A stretch of DNA of 64,000 nt from an uncultured Eubacteriales bacterium (GTDB taxonomy: Bacteria > Bacillota > Clostridia > Oscillospirales > CAG-272). The stretch is from positions 1 through 64,000 of the forward strand of contig CAKRQL010000003.1 of assembly GCA_934393265.1 (NCBI GenBank). The letters run 5' to 3'. Under the pieces are notes generated by a model. That model saw only the letters and a list, made by a program, of their open reading frames with translations, was not told the origin of the DNA and ran no database searches. The position numbers and the translations under genes were made by a program. Below, in pieces: positions 1-9,683 of this stretch; the first letter of the stretch is position 1; each line of letters starts with the position of its first letter.

Positions 1-286
1 TGGCGATTACAACATCAATACGAGATACGTTTTCTTTTTTTCTCCACAAATCAAGCTGAGCATATAGTGCAGATTTGGTTGCATCCTCTGTAATATCGCC
101 GCAAATATATCCACTTTCATACTTGCATTTGTTGTTGAATTTTTGAATATCCAATCTTCTTGTGATTAGCTCATTAGTTGCTACGCAGTCGAATCCCTCC
201 AACTTAAAGCCGTAGCATCCGATTCCGGCACTACTAAACAAGCTAATGTATGTTGGTTTGTTATTCGTCTTCACTTTTTGTACCAT
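1..286 (-). CDS. DNA (cytosine-5) methyltransferase, N-terminal part, cut by window edge
   Basis: The readable 95 residues begin with ATG at 286-284 and include FSSAGIG, motif I of C5-methyltransferases (the SAM-binding loop), followed about 15 residues later by an NEL acidic motif II. The catalytic PCQ motif should lie beyond the window edge. The start codon comes two bases after the stop of the XRE gene, so the two are cotranscribed. This arrangement is typical of a type II restriction-modification operon, in which the methylase protects host DNA. The partner endonuclease is not visible here. Family assignment is firm; recognition sequence is unknown. Confidence 0.85.
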   Translation of the reverse strand, partial: MVQKVKTNNKPTYISLFSSAGIGCYGFKLEGFDCVATNELITRRLDIQKFNNKCKYESGYICGDITEDATKSALYAQLDLWRKKENVSRIDVVIA

Positions 287-288
287 CC

Positions 289-507
289 TTACATTGCTTG
301 TTTGTCATCTGGAACTAATTCCATAATATCTTCTATATTACAATCAAGAGCAGTACATATTTTCACAAGCACTTCAACTGTAACATTTTCATTTTTTCCT
401 AATTTAGCAATTAAAGTATTACTTATTCCGGCTGCTTCTCCAAGTTCTTTCTTTTTCATATTTTTATCAATAAGAAGTTTCCATAATTTATTGTAACTGA
501 CAGCCAT
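289..507 (-). CDS. XRE-family helix-turn-helix regulator
   Basis: This 72-residue protein is almost entirely one Cro/C1-type HTH domain: residues 16-60 hold KKKELGEAAGISNTLIAKLG and the downstream helix ICTALDCNIEDI. Such single-domain regulators commonly precede a cytosine methyltransferase gene and resemble the C proteins that time restriction-modification expression. It is followed after two bases by the methyltransferase start. An AGAGGTG ribosome-binding site lies before the ATG, and a promoter lies at 546-574. That it controls the methylase is inferred from position only. Confidence 0.85.
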   Translation of the reverse strand: MAVSYNKLWKLLIDKNMKKKELGEAAGISNTLIAKLGKNENVTVEVLVKICTALDCNIEDIMELVPDDKQAM

Positions 508-545
508 AACGCACCTCTTGTATGAGTTTTAATTTATATATTTAC

Positions 546-574
546 AGTATATCACAAACCATCAATAAATACAA
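546..574 (-). promoter_or_regulatory. sigma-A-type promoter for XRE/methyltransferase operon
   Basis: On the minus strand TTGTAT and TATACT are separated by 17 bases, about 40 bases upstream of the XRE start codon. No clear palindromic C-box operator was seen. Confidence 0.55.
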
Positions 575-643
575 TAAGTAATTGCGCGAAAGCTTAATTT
601 ATTTTCGTATCAAAAATAATTTGTCTTTTGATAATCCATATAT

Positions 644-673
644 TAAAAAGCGGCAGGGATTTCTCTCTGCCGC
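644..673 (-). terminator. intrinsic terminator after the tnpV remnant
   Basis: Seven-base stem GCGGCAG/CTGCCGC followed on the minus strand by a T run. It lies just past the tnpV stop codon. Confidence 0.7.
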
Positions 674-681
674 CTTGGTGC

Positions 682-915
682 TTATACCGTGTAAATCAAT
701 TCTGCATTTACAATTTCCGTTGCACGGTTACGGATATTGTTCATTTTTCGAACCCATAGCATTTGGTCGGTTGCTTTTAAGTTTTCGGTTACATTTTCTT
801 TTTCGGCTAAGTCTTTTACCAGCCGGAGAAAAAGGTTTTGAGTCTGCTGTTCAATATCGGTAAGATACGAATTGAGCTTACCGCTTGTCAGCAAATTGTA
901 GTACCATTCGCTGCA
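682..915 (-). pseudogene. tnpV: TnpV-family transposon protein, C-terminal remnant
   Basis: About 78 residues match the C-terminal two thirds of TnpV, a small protein found in Tn4451-like and related mobilisable elements of Clostridia. Recognisable pieces are SGKLNSYLTDI, NVTENLKATDQMLWV and KMNNIRNRATEIVNAEL. Family members are usually about 115-120 residues. Here the reading frame meets a stop at 916-918 just upstream of the conserved YYNLL, so roughly 40 N-terminal residues are missing. The break coincides with the 5' end of the nuclease gene on the other strand, marking an old recombination junction near base 905. Confidence 0.75.
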
Positions 916-1779
916 TTATTTTATTTTTATAATTCAAGTCCTATACTAATAAGCCAAACCGAGTATGATTCTCTCTCGGCATATACTCTTGAACTAATTA
1001 ACAGCAAAAATGAAATACTTTCAATTTTCACAAAAGCGTTTCCTTGGATTGCCATAGTTTTCATTTTTTGGGGTATCGCTTCACTTATTTATGGGATCAT
1101 CAAATGGTTCGGCGTACAGAAAAAGCTTGATAAAAAACTTGATGCGGAATCGACTAAGAATACCCTCAACGAATTAAAAGCAAGTGATAAAGAAATCAAT
1201 GATAAAATCAAAAAAGAGGTAGAAGAAATTGAAAACACTAACAATAGCACCTTACAAACCTCGGAAAATTCCAAGTTCACTAAACACTCTCAAATACAAG
1301 CAATGGGAAAATACTATGAAATAAAGGATAAATGTTTCAACTACTTCGCCACAAAATACTCAAAAGACTTCGATTTCAAACGAAATATACGCATTGGCAA
1401 TGCTTATTACGATTTCGTTGGCGTTTTCAATAGAGATAATTGCGATTTAATCTTTGAAATCAAATTTTACCGCCAACCCGCCGGGATGTCTTCAATACTA
1501 TATAAGACATTAAATGAAATATACGATATGGGACTTAAATATCAAACGGTAGCTCATCGAAATTTCAGATGTATTGTTGTAGTTGTTACTCCTAAAGAAC
1601 AATTACCTAAATTAGAAAGAATTATTGATACTTATTACAACGCTTATAGAGATAATGCTAATAAAATAGAAATTAATGTATGGCTGAAGAATCTCTATAA
1701 ATACAAAAAGGCATTACCGACTGCAAAAGTCAGTAATGCCTTTTATAGTATTAAGAGAATTGTACCTGCAAACCGATAG
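838..1779 (+). CDS. membrane-anchored PD-(D/E)XK nuclease-like protein, 5' end probably replaced
   Basis: The open frame encodes 313 residues. A hydrophobic helix at 64-90 (PWIAIVFIFWGIASLIYGII) is followed by a charged Lys/Glu coiled coil at 93-133 and a C-terminal domain with YYDFVGVF (D192) and FEIK (E207, K209), the spacing of a PD-(D/E)XK nuclease core. The first 20 residues are translated from DNA antisense to the tnpV remnant, and only a TTG at 838 is available as a start. No Met codon occurs in frame before residue 156, so the native N-terminus was probably lost at the junction. It may be a defence nuclease, but function is inferred from fold motif and island context. Whether it is still expressed is unclear. 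Confidence 0.6.
   Translation: MSLLFNIGKIRIELTACQQIVVPFAALFYFYNSSPILISQTEYDSLSAYTLELINSKNEILSIFTKAFPWIAIVFIFWGIASLIYGIIKWFGVQKKLDKKLDAESTKNTLNELKASDKEINDKIKKEVEEIENTNNSTLQTSENSKFTKHSQIQAMGKYYEIKDKCFNYFATKYSKDFDFKRNIRIGNAYYDFVGVFNRDNCDLIFEIKFYRQPAGMSSILYKTLNEIYDMGLKYQTVAHRNFRCIVVVVTPKEQLPKLERIIDTYYNAYRDNANKIEINVWLKNLYKYKKALPTAKVSNAFYSIKRIVPANR
1705..1744. terminator. bidirectional hairpin inside the 3' end of the nuclease ORF
   Basis: GGCATTACCGACT pairs with AGTCAGTAATGCC (one mismatch), flanked by A5 and T4. It overlaps the last codons of the nuclease frame, so the terminal residues of that protein may not be native. Confidence 0.55.
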
Positions 1780-1806
1780 AACATTTAGAACAAAGTCGTT
1801 TTATGG

Positions 1807-1827
1807 TTTGCTATCATTTTGCTATCA
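1807..1827. repeat. tandem direct repeat TTTGCTATCA x2
   Basis: TTTGCTATCA occurs at 1807-1816 and 1818-1827, an 11-base (one helical turn) period, 60 bases from the guaA stop. Such spacing suits integrase or excisionase arm sites at an element end. That role is inferred. Confidence 0.5.
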
Positions 1828-1886
1828 AATCGGGAATTTGAGAGCCGAAACCCCTGTGTTTATGCGGGTTTACGCAACTCTTGATA

Positions 1887-3413
1887 TTATTCCCACTCGA
1901 TGGTTGCGGGGGGTTTACCGGTTATATCGTATACGACTCTGCCGACGCCGCGGACCTCGTTGACTATGCGGGAAGAGACCTTACCGAGGGTTTTATGCGA
2001 TATGGGCAGGTACTCGCAGGTCATGAAGTCGGAGGTTTTTACGGCGCGGAGCGCGACGGTATAGCAATATGTGCGGAAGTCGCCGACGACGCCGACAGAC
2101 CTCGTATCGGTCAGGACCGCGAAGTACTGGTCAGCCTTTATATGCGCGCGGTTTATTTCCTCGCGGAATATCGCGTCTGCCTCGCGGAGGATGTCAAGTT
2201 TCTCCTCTGTCAGCTCGCCTATCACGCGAACGCCGAGACCGGGTCCCGGAAAAGGCTGACGCTCCACAAAGCTCTTCGGGAGTCCGAGCTGACGCCCGAG
2301 GGCGCGTACCTCGTCCTTGAAGAGCGAACGAAGAGGCTCGACTACGCCGACAAAGTTCATATTCTTCGGAAGTCCGCCGACGTTATGGTGACTTTTTATT
2401 GTCGCAGCCTTGCTCCCTCCCGACTCTATGACATCGGGATATATCGTTCCCTGCGCGAGATATTTTGCATTCGGAATTTTTTTCGCCTCGTCCTGAAATA
2501 CATTCACGAACTCGGCGCCTATTATCTTTCTCTTCTGCTCCGGGTCGGTAACGCCGCACAGAGCCGTCAGGAATCTGTCCTTTGCATTCACGCGGATAAA
2601 GTCAAGGTCCATGCCGGCAAACGCCGCCTCTACCTCGTCCCCCTCGTTCTTTCTCATAAGTCCGTGGTCGACAAAGATACAATGGAGCTGTCCGGGAATA
2701 GCCTTTGAGAGGAGGGCTGCACAGACCGAGGAGTCAACTCCTCCGGAGAGCCCGAGTATTACATGGTCATCTCCAACCTGCTCACGCGCCTTGGCGATAA
2801 GCTGTTTTTCAAGGTCAATAAGGTCATAATCGCCCGTTGCGCCGCAGACGCGATAAAGGAAGTTTCTTATCATTTCGGTGCCGTTCGGGGTGCTCTCCAC
2901 CTCAGGGTGGAACTGCACGCCGTAGAGCTTGCGCTCCCGGCACTCGTATGCCGCTATCGGGCAGTGCTTTGTCACAGCTATCGGGCGAAAGCCCTCGGGC
3001 AGGACGGTTACGCGGTCGGTATGGCTCATGAGCCCCGTCTGCTCCGGCGACATGCCGTAGAAGAGGTCTGACGATGTATCGACCCGCATTTTCGTTTTCC
3101 CGTATTCTCCGACCTCGGCAGAGGAAACCGTGCCGCCGACGGAATAGCAAAGAAGCTGAAGCCCGTAGCATATACCGAGCACGGGAATCCCCATCTCAAA
3201 TATCGCTTTATCGCAATGCGGGGACGCGGGGTCATAAACGCTGTTCGGTCCTCCGGTCAGTATTATGCCTATCGGGTTTATCTCGCGTATTTTCTCCGGG
3301 GTGACGGTATCTCCCGCCTTTACAACCGAATAAACGCTACACTCTCTTACTCTTCTTGCAATAAGCTCTTTATACTGCCCGCCGAAATCAAGTATCAGAA
3401 CTGTCTGGTTCAT
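1887..3413 (-). CDS. guaA: GMP synthase (glutamine-hydrolysing)
   Basis: Converts XMP to GMP with ATP and glutamine, the last step of guanylate synthesis, in the cytoplasm. The 508 residues show an N-terminal class I amidotransferase with catalytic Cys82 in GICYG and the His169/Glu171 pair in FHPEVE. An ATP-pyrophosphatase domain follows with SGGVDSS at 223-229, and the family C-terminus ends in PATIEWE. Length is normal. ATG follows GGAG in the purA-guaA gap. It is the last gene of the pyrG-purB-purA-guaA run, and the AT-rich island abuts its stop codon. Confidence 0.97.
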   Translation of the reverse strand: MNQTVLILDFGGQYKELIARRVRECSVYSVVKAGDTVTPEKIREINPIGIILTGGPNSVYDPASPHCDKAIFEMGIPVLGICYGLQLLCYSVGGTVSSAEVGEYGKTKMRVDTSSDLFYGMSPEQTGLMSHTDRVTVLPEGFRPIAVTKHCPIAAYECRERKLYGVQFHPEVESTPNGTEMIRNFLYRVCGATGDYDLIDLEKQLIAKAREQVGDDHVILGLSGGVDSSVCAALLSKAIPGQLHCIFVDHGLMRKNEGDEVEAAFAGMDLDFIRVNAKDRFLTALCGVTDPEQKRKIIGAEFVNVFQDEAKKIPNAKYLAQGTIYPDVIESGGSKAATIKSHHNVGGLPKNMNFVGVVEPLRSLFKDEVRALGRQLGLPKSFVERQPFPGPGLGVRVIGELTEEKLDILREADAIFREEINRAHIKADQYFAVLTDTRSVGVVGDFRTYCYTVALRAVKTSDFMTCEYLPISHKTLGKVSSRIVNEVRGVGRVVYDITGKPPATIEWE

Positions 3414-3434
3414 ATCACACTCCGTAGCTCTTTA

Positions 3435-4703
3435 TTATTTTACTTCGATATACTCTTCTCTTCCGGCGCCGACGGATATATATTTTATGTGCGCGCCGAC
3501 AGCCTCCTCGAGCAGCTTTACATACTTCTTCGCGTTCTCGGGAAGCTCCTCATACTTACGGCAGGCGGAGACATCGCCGAAGCCGTCCACATATTCAATA
3601 ACCGGCTTTGCACGGTTCAGCCTGTCGCCTGTCGGAAAATCGGTGGTAACGGTTCCGTCCACATCGTAGGCAACGCAGACCGGTATCTTCTCCATGCCGG
3701 AGAGGACGTCAAGCTTTGTCAGGGCTATGAAATCGGCACCCTGAACGCGCACACCGTAGCGCGATGCGGGGATATCAAAGGGTCCTACTCTTCTCGGTCT
3801 GCCGGTGGCGGCACCGTACTCGTTGCCCGCCTTACGCAGTGCCTCTGCCTCATCTCCGAACATCTCGCAGGTGAACGGTCCCTCTCCGACGCAGGTCGAA
3901 TACGCTTTCATTATGCCTATTGTATTCGTCAGCCTTGCTCCCGGAATTCCGGCACCGATAGGTCCGAACGCCGCAAGCGTATACGAGGAGGACGTATAGG
4001 GATAGATACCGAAATCAATATCACGAAGAGCCCCGAGCTGTGCCTCGAACATTATATTCTTCCCGTTCGCGACGGCATCGCAGAGGTACCCCGAGACATC
4101 GGTGACATACGGCTTTACAAGCTCGCCGTATTTCATGAGCCATGCGAAAATCTCCTCCGTATCAACCGGCTTATGCCCGTATCCGGTGACGGTTATATTC
4201 TTCCACTCGACAAGGTCGGCGAGATGCTCATGGAGCTTATCGGGGTTGAACAGGTCCTCCATACGGACGCCCTTTTTCATGTACTTATCCGAATATACCG
4301 GTCCTATGCCGCGACGGGTGGAGCCGAACTTCTTATCAGCGAGGCGCTCCTCCTCCATTATATCCTGCATCTTGTGATAAGGGAGGCAGATTATCGCCTT
4401 ATCACTTATTTTAAGATTTTCGGGGGTAATTTTTATTCCGCGGTCGGTGAGCATCTTAATCTCGTTTGCAAGGTGCTCGATATCCACGACGACGCCGTTT
4501 CCTATAACGTTTACCGTAGTGTCGCGGAGAATACCAGACGGAAGGAGGTTCAGAACGAACTTCCCTTTCTCGTTCACGACGGTGTGACCCGCGTTGTTTC
4601 CGCCCTGATAACGGCAGATGATGTCATAATCCGATGAGAGGAGGTCGACCATTCTTCCCTTTCCCTCGTCTCCCCAGTTGATTCCTACGATCGCTGTGAG
4701 CAT
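3435..4703 (-). CDS. purA: adenylosuccinate synthetase
   Basis: Condenses IMP with aspartate using GTP, committing IMP to AMP. The 422-residue protein starts with the P-loop GDEGKG at 11-16, containing catalytic Asp12, and His40 lies in NNAGHTVV, matching the Asp/His pair of the family. The STCVGEGPF motif near the middle is also present. ATG is preceded by AAGGAAGG. It lies between purB upstream and guaA downstream, so both AMP-branch enzymes and the GMP enzyme are made together. Confidence 0.97.
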   Translation of the reverse strand: MLTAIVGINWGDEGKGRMVDLLSSDYDIICRYQGGNNAGHTVVNEKGKFVLNLLPSGILRDTTVNVIGNGVVVDIEHLANEIKMLTDRGIKITPENLKISDKAIICLPYHKMQDIMEEERLADKKFGSTRRGIGPVYSDKYMKKGVRMEDLFNPDKLHEHLADLVEWKNITVTGYGHKPVDTEEIFAWLMKYGELVKPYVTDVSGYLCDAVANGKNIMFEAQLGALRDIDFGIYPYTSSSYTLAAFGPIGAGIPGARLTNTIGIMKAYSTCVGEGPFTCEMFGDEAEALRKAGNEYGAATGRPRRVGPFDIPASRYGVRVQGADFIALTKLDVLSGMEKIPVCVAYDVDGTVTTDFPTGDRLNRAKPVIEYVDGFGDVSACRKYEELPENAKKYVKLLEEAVGAHIKYISVGAGREEYIEVK

Positions 4704-4752
4704 AGCTTTTACCTTCCTTTTATATGAATCTTTTTTGAAGCTGTTTTACCGG

Positions 4753-6186
4753 TCAGACGGAGACCTCCGCCCCCTCGGGTACAAAGCCCCGTGCGCGCTC
4801 CGTCTCAAGGAGCCGTCTTATATCCGCGACATATTCCGCCGTCTGCTCCTCCGCCATGCCGGAGAGGTCGGAGGACGCAATTATTTTATCTATCTCTTCT
4901 CTCGTGAGCCCGAATGCGGGGTCGGCAGCTATTCTGTCGAGGAGGTCGTTATCCGCGCCGTCCCGCTTTACGGCGAGACCAGCGGCGACCGAGTGACGGC
5001 GGATAGCCTCATGGAGGGTCTGTCTGTCCTTGCCGTGCGCGGTGCAGTACATAAGGATATTCTCGGTAGCCATGAACGGCAGCTCCTCTGCCATGTGGCG
5101 CTCTATCACCTTCGGATATACGGTGAGCCCCGAGACGACATTTATACAGAGGGTGAGAATACCGTCTGTGGCAAGAAACGCCTCCGGAATACTTATTCTG
5201 CGGTTCGCGGAGTCGTCAAGCGTTCGCTCAAGCCACTGCGTACCCGCGGTGAGCGCCGGGTTCGCGGTATCGGATATTACAAATTTCGCGAGGGAGGATA
5301 TTCTCTCGGAGCGCATTGGGTTACGCTTATATGCCATAGCCGAGGAGCCAACCTGCCCGGACTCAAACGGCTCGTCCACCTCTTTTAAGTGCGAGAGGAG
5401 ACGTATATCGCCGGACATCTTCTGTGCCGATTGCGCTATTCCGGAGAGGACGGAAAGAAGAAAGTAATCCGCCTTTCTCGTATACGTCTGTCCGCTCACG
5501 GCATAGGCGCCGGGAAAATCAAAATCGCGGCAGATCTTCTCCTCAAGTCTGAGCACCTTTTCGCGGTCGCCGGAAAAGAGCTCAAGAAAGCTCGCGCCGG
5601 TGCCGGTCGTTCCGCGACAGCCGAGCATACGCATACCGGAGAGGACAAAATCAAGGTGCGAGAGATCGAGGACGAAGTCCTGGAGCCAGAGGCTCGCGCG
5701 CTTTCCCACCGTCGTGGGCTGTGCAGCCTGAAAATGCGTATATGCGAGGGTGCGAAGAGACCGGTAATTGTCCGCAAAGTCGCAGAGGGCGGATATGAGA
5801 GACAGAAGCTTTCTTCTTATAAGCTTCATAGCATCGCGCTGAATTATACAGTCTGTATTATCACCTACGTAACAGCTCGTCGCCCCGAGGTGAATTATCG
5901 GCTTTGCCGTCGGGCACTGTACACCATAGGCGTATATATGCGACATGACATCGTGACGCACCTCGCGCTCACGCGCGTCGGCTACCTCATAATTTATATC
6001 GTCAACGTGTGCGCGCAGCTCGGCAATCTGCTCCTCGCTTATCGGGAGCCCGAGCTCACGCTCTCCCTCGGCGAGGGCGACCCAGAGGCGGCGCCACGTT
6101 GAAAACTTGCGCTTATCCGAGAATATCTCCTGCATCTCCCTGCCGGCATAGCGGCGGCAGAGCGGATTTTCGTAAATTTCGTGCAT
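4753..6186 (-). CDS. purB: adenylosuccinate lyase
   Basis: Splits SAICAR and adenylosuccinate, releasing fumarate, in purine synthesis. The 477-residue protein belongs to the fumarase/aspartase superfamily: HDVMSH at 78-83, catalytic His151 in THFQAAQPTT, and the signature loop GSSAMAYKRNP at 280-290 carrying the catalytic Ser. Length is typical of the longer PurB type. It is followed after 49 bases by purA. The rest of the purine pathway is not in the window. Confidence 0.96.
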   Translation of the reverse strand: MHEIYENPLCRRYAGREMQEIFSDKRKFSTWRRLWVALAEGERELGLPISEEQIAELRAHVDDINYEVADAREREVRHDVMSHIYAYGVQCPTAKPIIHLGATSCYVGDNTDCIIQRDAMKLIRRKLLSLISALCDFADNYRSLRTLAYTHFQAAQPTTVGKRASLWLQDFVLDLSHLDFVLSGMRMLGCRGTTGTGASFLELFSGDREKVLRLEEKICRDFDFPGAYAVSGQTYTRKADYFLLSVLSGIAQSAQKMSGDIRLLSHLKEVDEPFESGQVGSSAMAYKRNPMRSERISSLAKFVISDTANPALTAGTQWLERTLDDSANRRISIPEAFLATDGILTLCINVVSGLTVYPKVIERHMAEELPFMATENILMYCTAHGKDRQTLHEAIRRHSVAAGLAVKRDGADNDLLDRIAADPAFGLTREEIDKIIASSDLSGMAEEQTAEYVADIRRLLETERARGFVPEGAEVSV

Positions 6187-6275
6187 TACATATACTCCGT
6201 GTACAATTTTCTTTTGGAACAGGCTGCTTTTTTTCGACGGCGAATACCGCCGGGAAACGTTGTTTTATGTAAAGT

Positions 6276-7886
<1,611 letters not shown>

Positions 7887-7930
7887 TTAGCTGTTAAGAT
7901 AAGCCGTAAATTATACAGAGTTCCGGCATA

Positions 7931-7957
7931 AAAGATAAAAAGGCACTCATTCAGTGC
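7931..7957 (-). terminator. intrinsic terminator in the pyrG leader (candidate attenuator)
   Basis: On the minus strand a GCACT/AGTGC stem is followed by CTTTTTATCTTTT. It sits about 40 bases after the predicted transcription start and 57 bases before pyrG, so it can only act on the pyrG transcript. Confidence 0.55.
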
Positions 7958-8262
7958 GGGCGGCTACCCAAAGCGAACGAATGCCATTTGCAATAACGGA
8001 ATTATTTTATCATAGTACGCTCCCGTTGTCAATCTTTTTTTGGCGTGTTTTTTCCCGCCACGGCATTTTTTTCTTTTCCTTTTGCCCCTTTCTCCGGTGT
8101 CGGGAGGCACCGCGCGGGGAAAAGTCGCGGCACCTCCGAAAAGGCGGAGGAAATGCGGCACTTTTTTTGTTCAAACTAACGAATTTCGACTTTTTTCCGG
8201 CGCGCGTGGAAAAAATCCGCCGCGATGGTGCCCCGGGGCGGTAAAAAGATGAAAATTTGCTC
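7958..8262. other. gene-free spacer between pyrG and ssrA
   Basis: Besides the pyrG promoter there is only GC-rich, G/C-homopolymer-rich sequence without a credible coding frame, RBS or RNA fold that I recognise. Confidence 0.5.
8004..8032 (-). promoter_or_regulatory. promoter of the pyrG-purB-purA-guaA block
   Basis: On the minus strand TTGACA and TAAAAT are 17 bases apart, giving a start near 7997 and a leader of about 120 bases. Confidence 0.75.
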
Positions 8263-8291
8263 TTGACAAACTCCATGGAAATATATATAAT
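8263..8291 (+). promoter_or_regulatory. consensus promoter of tmRNA
   Basis: TTGACA, 17-base spacer, TATAAT, a perfect consensus ending 15 bases before mature tmRNA. Confidence 0.9.
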
Positions 8292-8306
8292 GTAGTAGAG
8301 CCTTAA

Positions 8307-8673
8307 GGGGCCGCAATGGTTTCGACAGGGAGCCTGCACCATGATAAGCGCAGCGTGCCCGGATAAACACGATAAACTGTCCGACTTAAACAATAAACGA
8401 CAACAATACTGTTGCACTTGCAGCCTAAGGGCTGTGCCGTGGCTTAAAGCCACCCGTACCGCAGGAGAGGACTACGGCTCCTGCCGTGCGTCAAATCAGT
8501 AGTGAACATGCACCGGTGGTTCTCTCTTGAGCCGGTCATGGAGAAAAGGGATACCGCACGTGTAGCCTGCCGCCCGGCGACGCTCTGCGGGAAGTTCAAT
8601 AGAGCGACTGTCTGCGGAGAAAGTTGTGGGAACGGTTTTTTGGACACGGGTTCGATTCCCGTCGGCTCCACCA
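8307..8673 (+). ncRNA. ssrA: transfer-messenger RNA (tmRNA)
   Basis: The RNA rescues stalled ribosomes by trans-translation. The 5' end GGGGCCGCAATGG and the 3' end GGTTCGATTCCCGTCGGCTCCACCA region form the tRNA-Ala-like half with encoded CCA. The tag frame reads NDNNTVALAA and stops at TAA 8426-8428; the ALAA terminus is the classic degradation signal. Length of about 367 nt is normal for a one-piece tmRNA. SmpB is not in this window. Confidence 0.96.
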
Positions 8674-8706
8674 TTTGGAGCAACAATCTGTATATCTTTA
8701 CTTTCC

Positions 8707-8782
<76 letters not shown>

Positions 8783-8833
8783 GAATTTCCGCGCGCCGCG
8801 CGGAAATTCACACCGTATTTTTTATCTTAATAC

Positions 8834-8909
8834 GGGCTTGTAGCTCAGTTGGGAGAGCGCTGCGTTCGCAACGCAGAGGTCATGGGTTCGAATCCCACCA
8901 GGTCCACCA
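8834..8909 (+). tRNA. tRNA-Ala (anticodon CGC)
   Basis: 76 nt with encoded CCA. The stem CTGCG/CGCAG encloses TTCGCAA, giving anticodon CGC for GCG codons, which suits a GC-rich genome. The acceptor stem again has G3:U70. Confidence 0.95.
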
Positions 8910-8914
8910 TGAAA

Positions 8915-8944
8915 AAGGCACTTGCGCGAGCGAGTGCCTTTTTT
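8915..8944 (+). terminator. intrinsic terminator after ssrA and tRNA genes
   Basis: AAGGCACT/AGTGCCTT stem followed by a T run, six bases after the CCA of the last tRNA. Confidence 0.8.
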
Positions 8945-9123
8945 GGCTGTCGTATTCAGCGCAGACCGAAAAAACACGGGTTTTATTTATATACTATCGA
9001 AAACACAGCACCGCGATTTTTCTGTAATTTCACTAAAACCCCCACGGTGCAATATTTCACATAAAGCCACTGCGGATAATAGACTGTAAGTATACGCTAC
9101 CTTTATTTTGGGGGGTATACACA

Positions 9124-9642
9124 ATGAAAGAAAACGATGCGGAAAAAGCACACGGTAAGATACGGCGGGCAGAGCTACGCGACATACCGGCGATAGACCG
9201 CCTGCTCTACGAGGTGCAGAAGGTGCACAGCGACGCGCGGAGCGACCTGTTTATTACCGGGGGCAGAAAATATACGGACGATGAGCTCTCCTGTATTATC
9301 AGGGACGAGCGGCGACCGACATTCGTTTTTGACGACGGCGGCGAGGTGCTCGGGTATATTTTCTGCGAGCACAAGCAGCTTACAGGCAGCACGTCAATGA
9401 CCGACATACGGACGCTCTATATAGACGACCTGTGCGTTGACGAGGCGGCGCGCGGGCGGCACATCGGCACAGAGCTTTATAATTCCGTACTGAAATACGC
9501 CGGAGAGCACGGGTATTACAATGTCACGCTCAATGTATGGGCGGGCAACGAAAACGCCCTGAAATTCTACCGTTCTCTCGGAATGAGGATACAGAAACTC
9601 GGTATGGAAAAAATACTTGACACGGGCGACAAAAAGTACTAA
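9124..9642 (+). CDS. GNAT-family N-acetyltransferase
   Basis: A 172-residue single-domain acetyl-CoA-dependent acetyltransferase. The acetyl-CoA pyrophosphate loop is RGRHIG at 110-115, preceded by the beta-4 strand IDDLCVDE and followed by the C-terminal NENALKFYRSLGM, a normal GNAT ending. The substrate (protein N-terminus, lysine or small amine) cannot be told. ATG follows a GGGGGG ribosome-binding site. A PnuC-like gene follows after 41 bases, so the two may be cotranscribed. Confidence 0.85.
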   Translation: MKENDAEKAHGKIRRAELRDIPAIDRLLYEVQKVHSDARSDLFITGGRKYTDDELSCIIRDERRPTFVFDDGGEVLGYIFCEHKQLTGSTSMTDIRTLYIDDLCVDEAARGRHIGTELYNSVLKYAGEHGYYNVTLNVWAGNENALKFYRSLGMRIQKLGMEKILDTGDKKY

Positions 9643-9683
9643 AATAGCTCTGTATTTTATTTTACGGAGGAATTACAAAACAA

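Larger units (their letters stand above)
1..1880. mobile_element. AT-rich accessory island next to the guaA 3' end (one end only)
   Basis: Base composition is clearly AT-rich up to about 1880 and then becomes GC-rich exactly at the guaA stop codon. The segment contains a cytosine methyltransferase start, an XRE regulator, a tnpV remnant and a nuclease gene, all typical accessory cargo. Paired 10-base direct repeats lie 60 bases from guaA. The 3' end of guaA is a known integration hotspot for islands in several bacteria. No integrase is visible and the far end lies outside the window, so element type and exact boundary are inferred. Confidence 0.55.

Noticed and set aside
3216..4637. 473-codon open frame on the plus strand
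   Set aside because: It is antisense to purA, has no SD or family pattern, and results from the GC-rich codon use of the real gene. Similar long frames at 23681-24967, 15028-16206 and 38534-39394 were rejected for the same reason.
1887..6275. Purine riboswitch ahead of guaA, purA or purB
   Set aside because: The intergenic gaps are too short (21-89 bases) and lack the conserved purine aptamer loops.
7958..8004. Bacillus-type reiterative-transcription control of pyrG
   Set aside because: The predicted transcript does not begin with a GGGC run, so the known mechanism is not supported, though the hairpin itself is kept as a candidate.
8010..8453. 147-codon frame on the minus strand
   Set aside because: It overlaps tmRNA and its promoter, and its composition is not protein-like.
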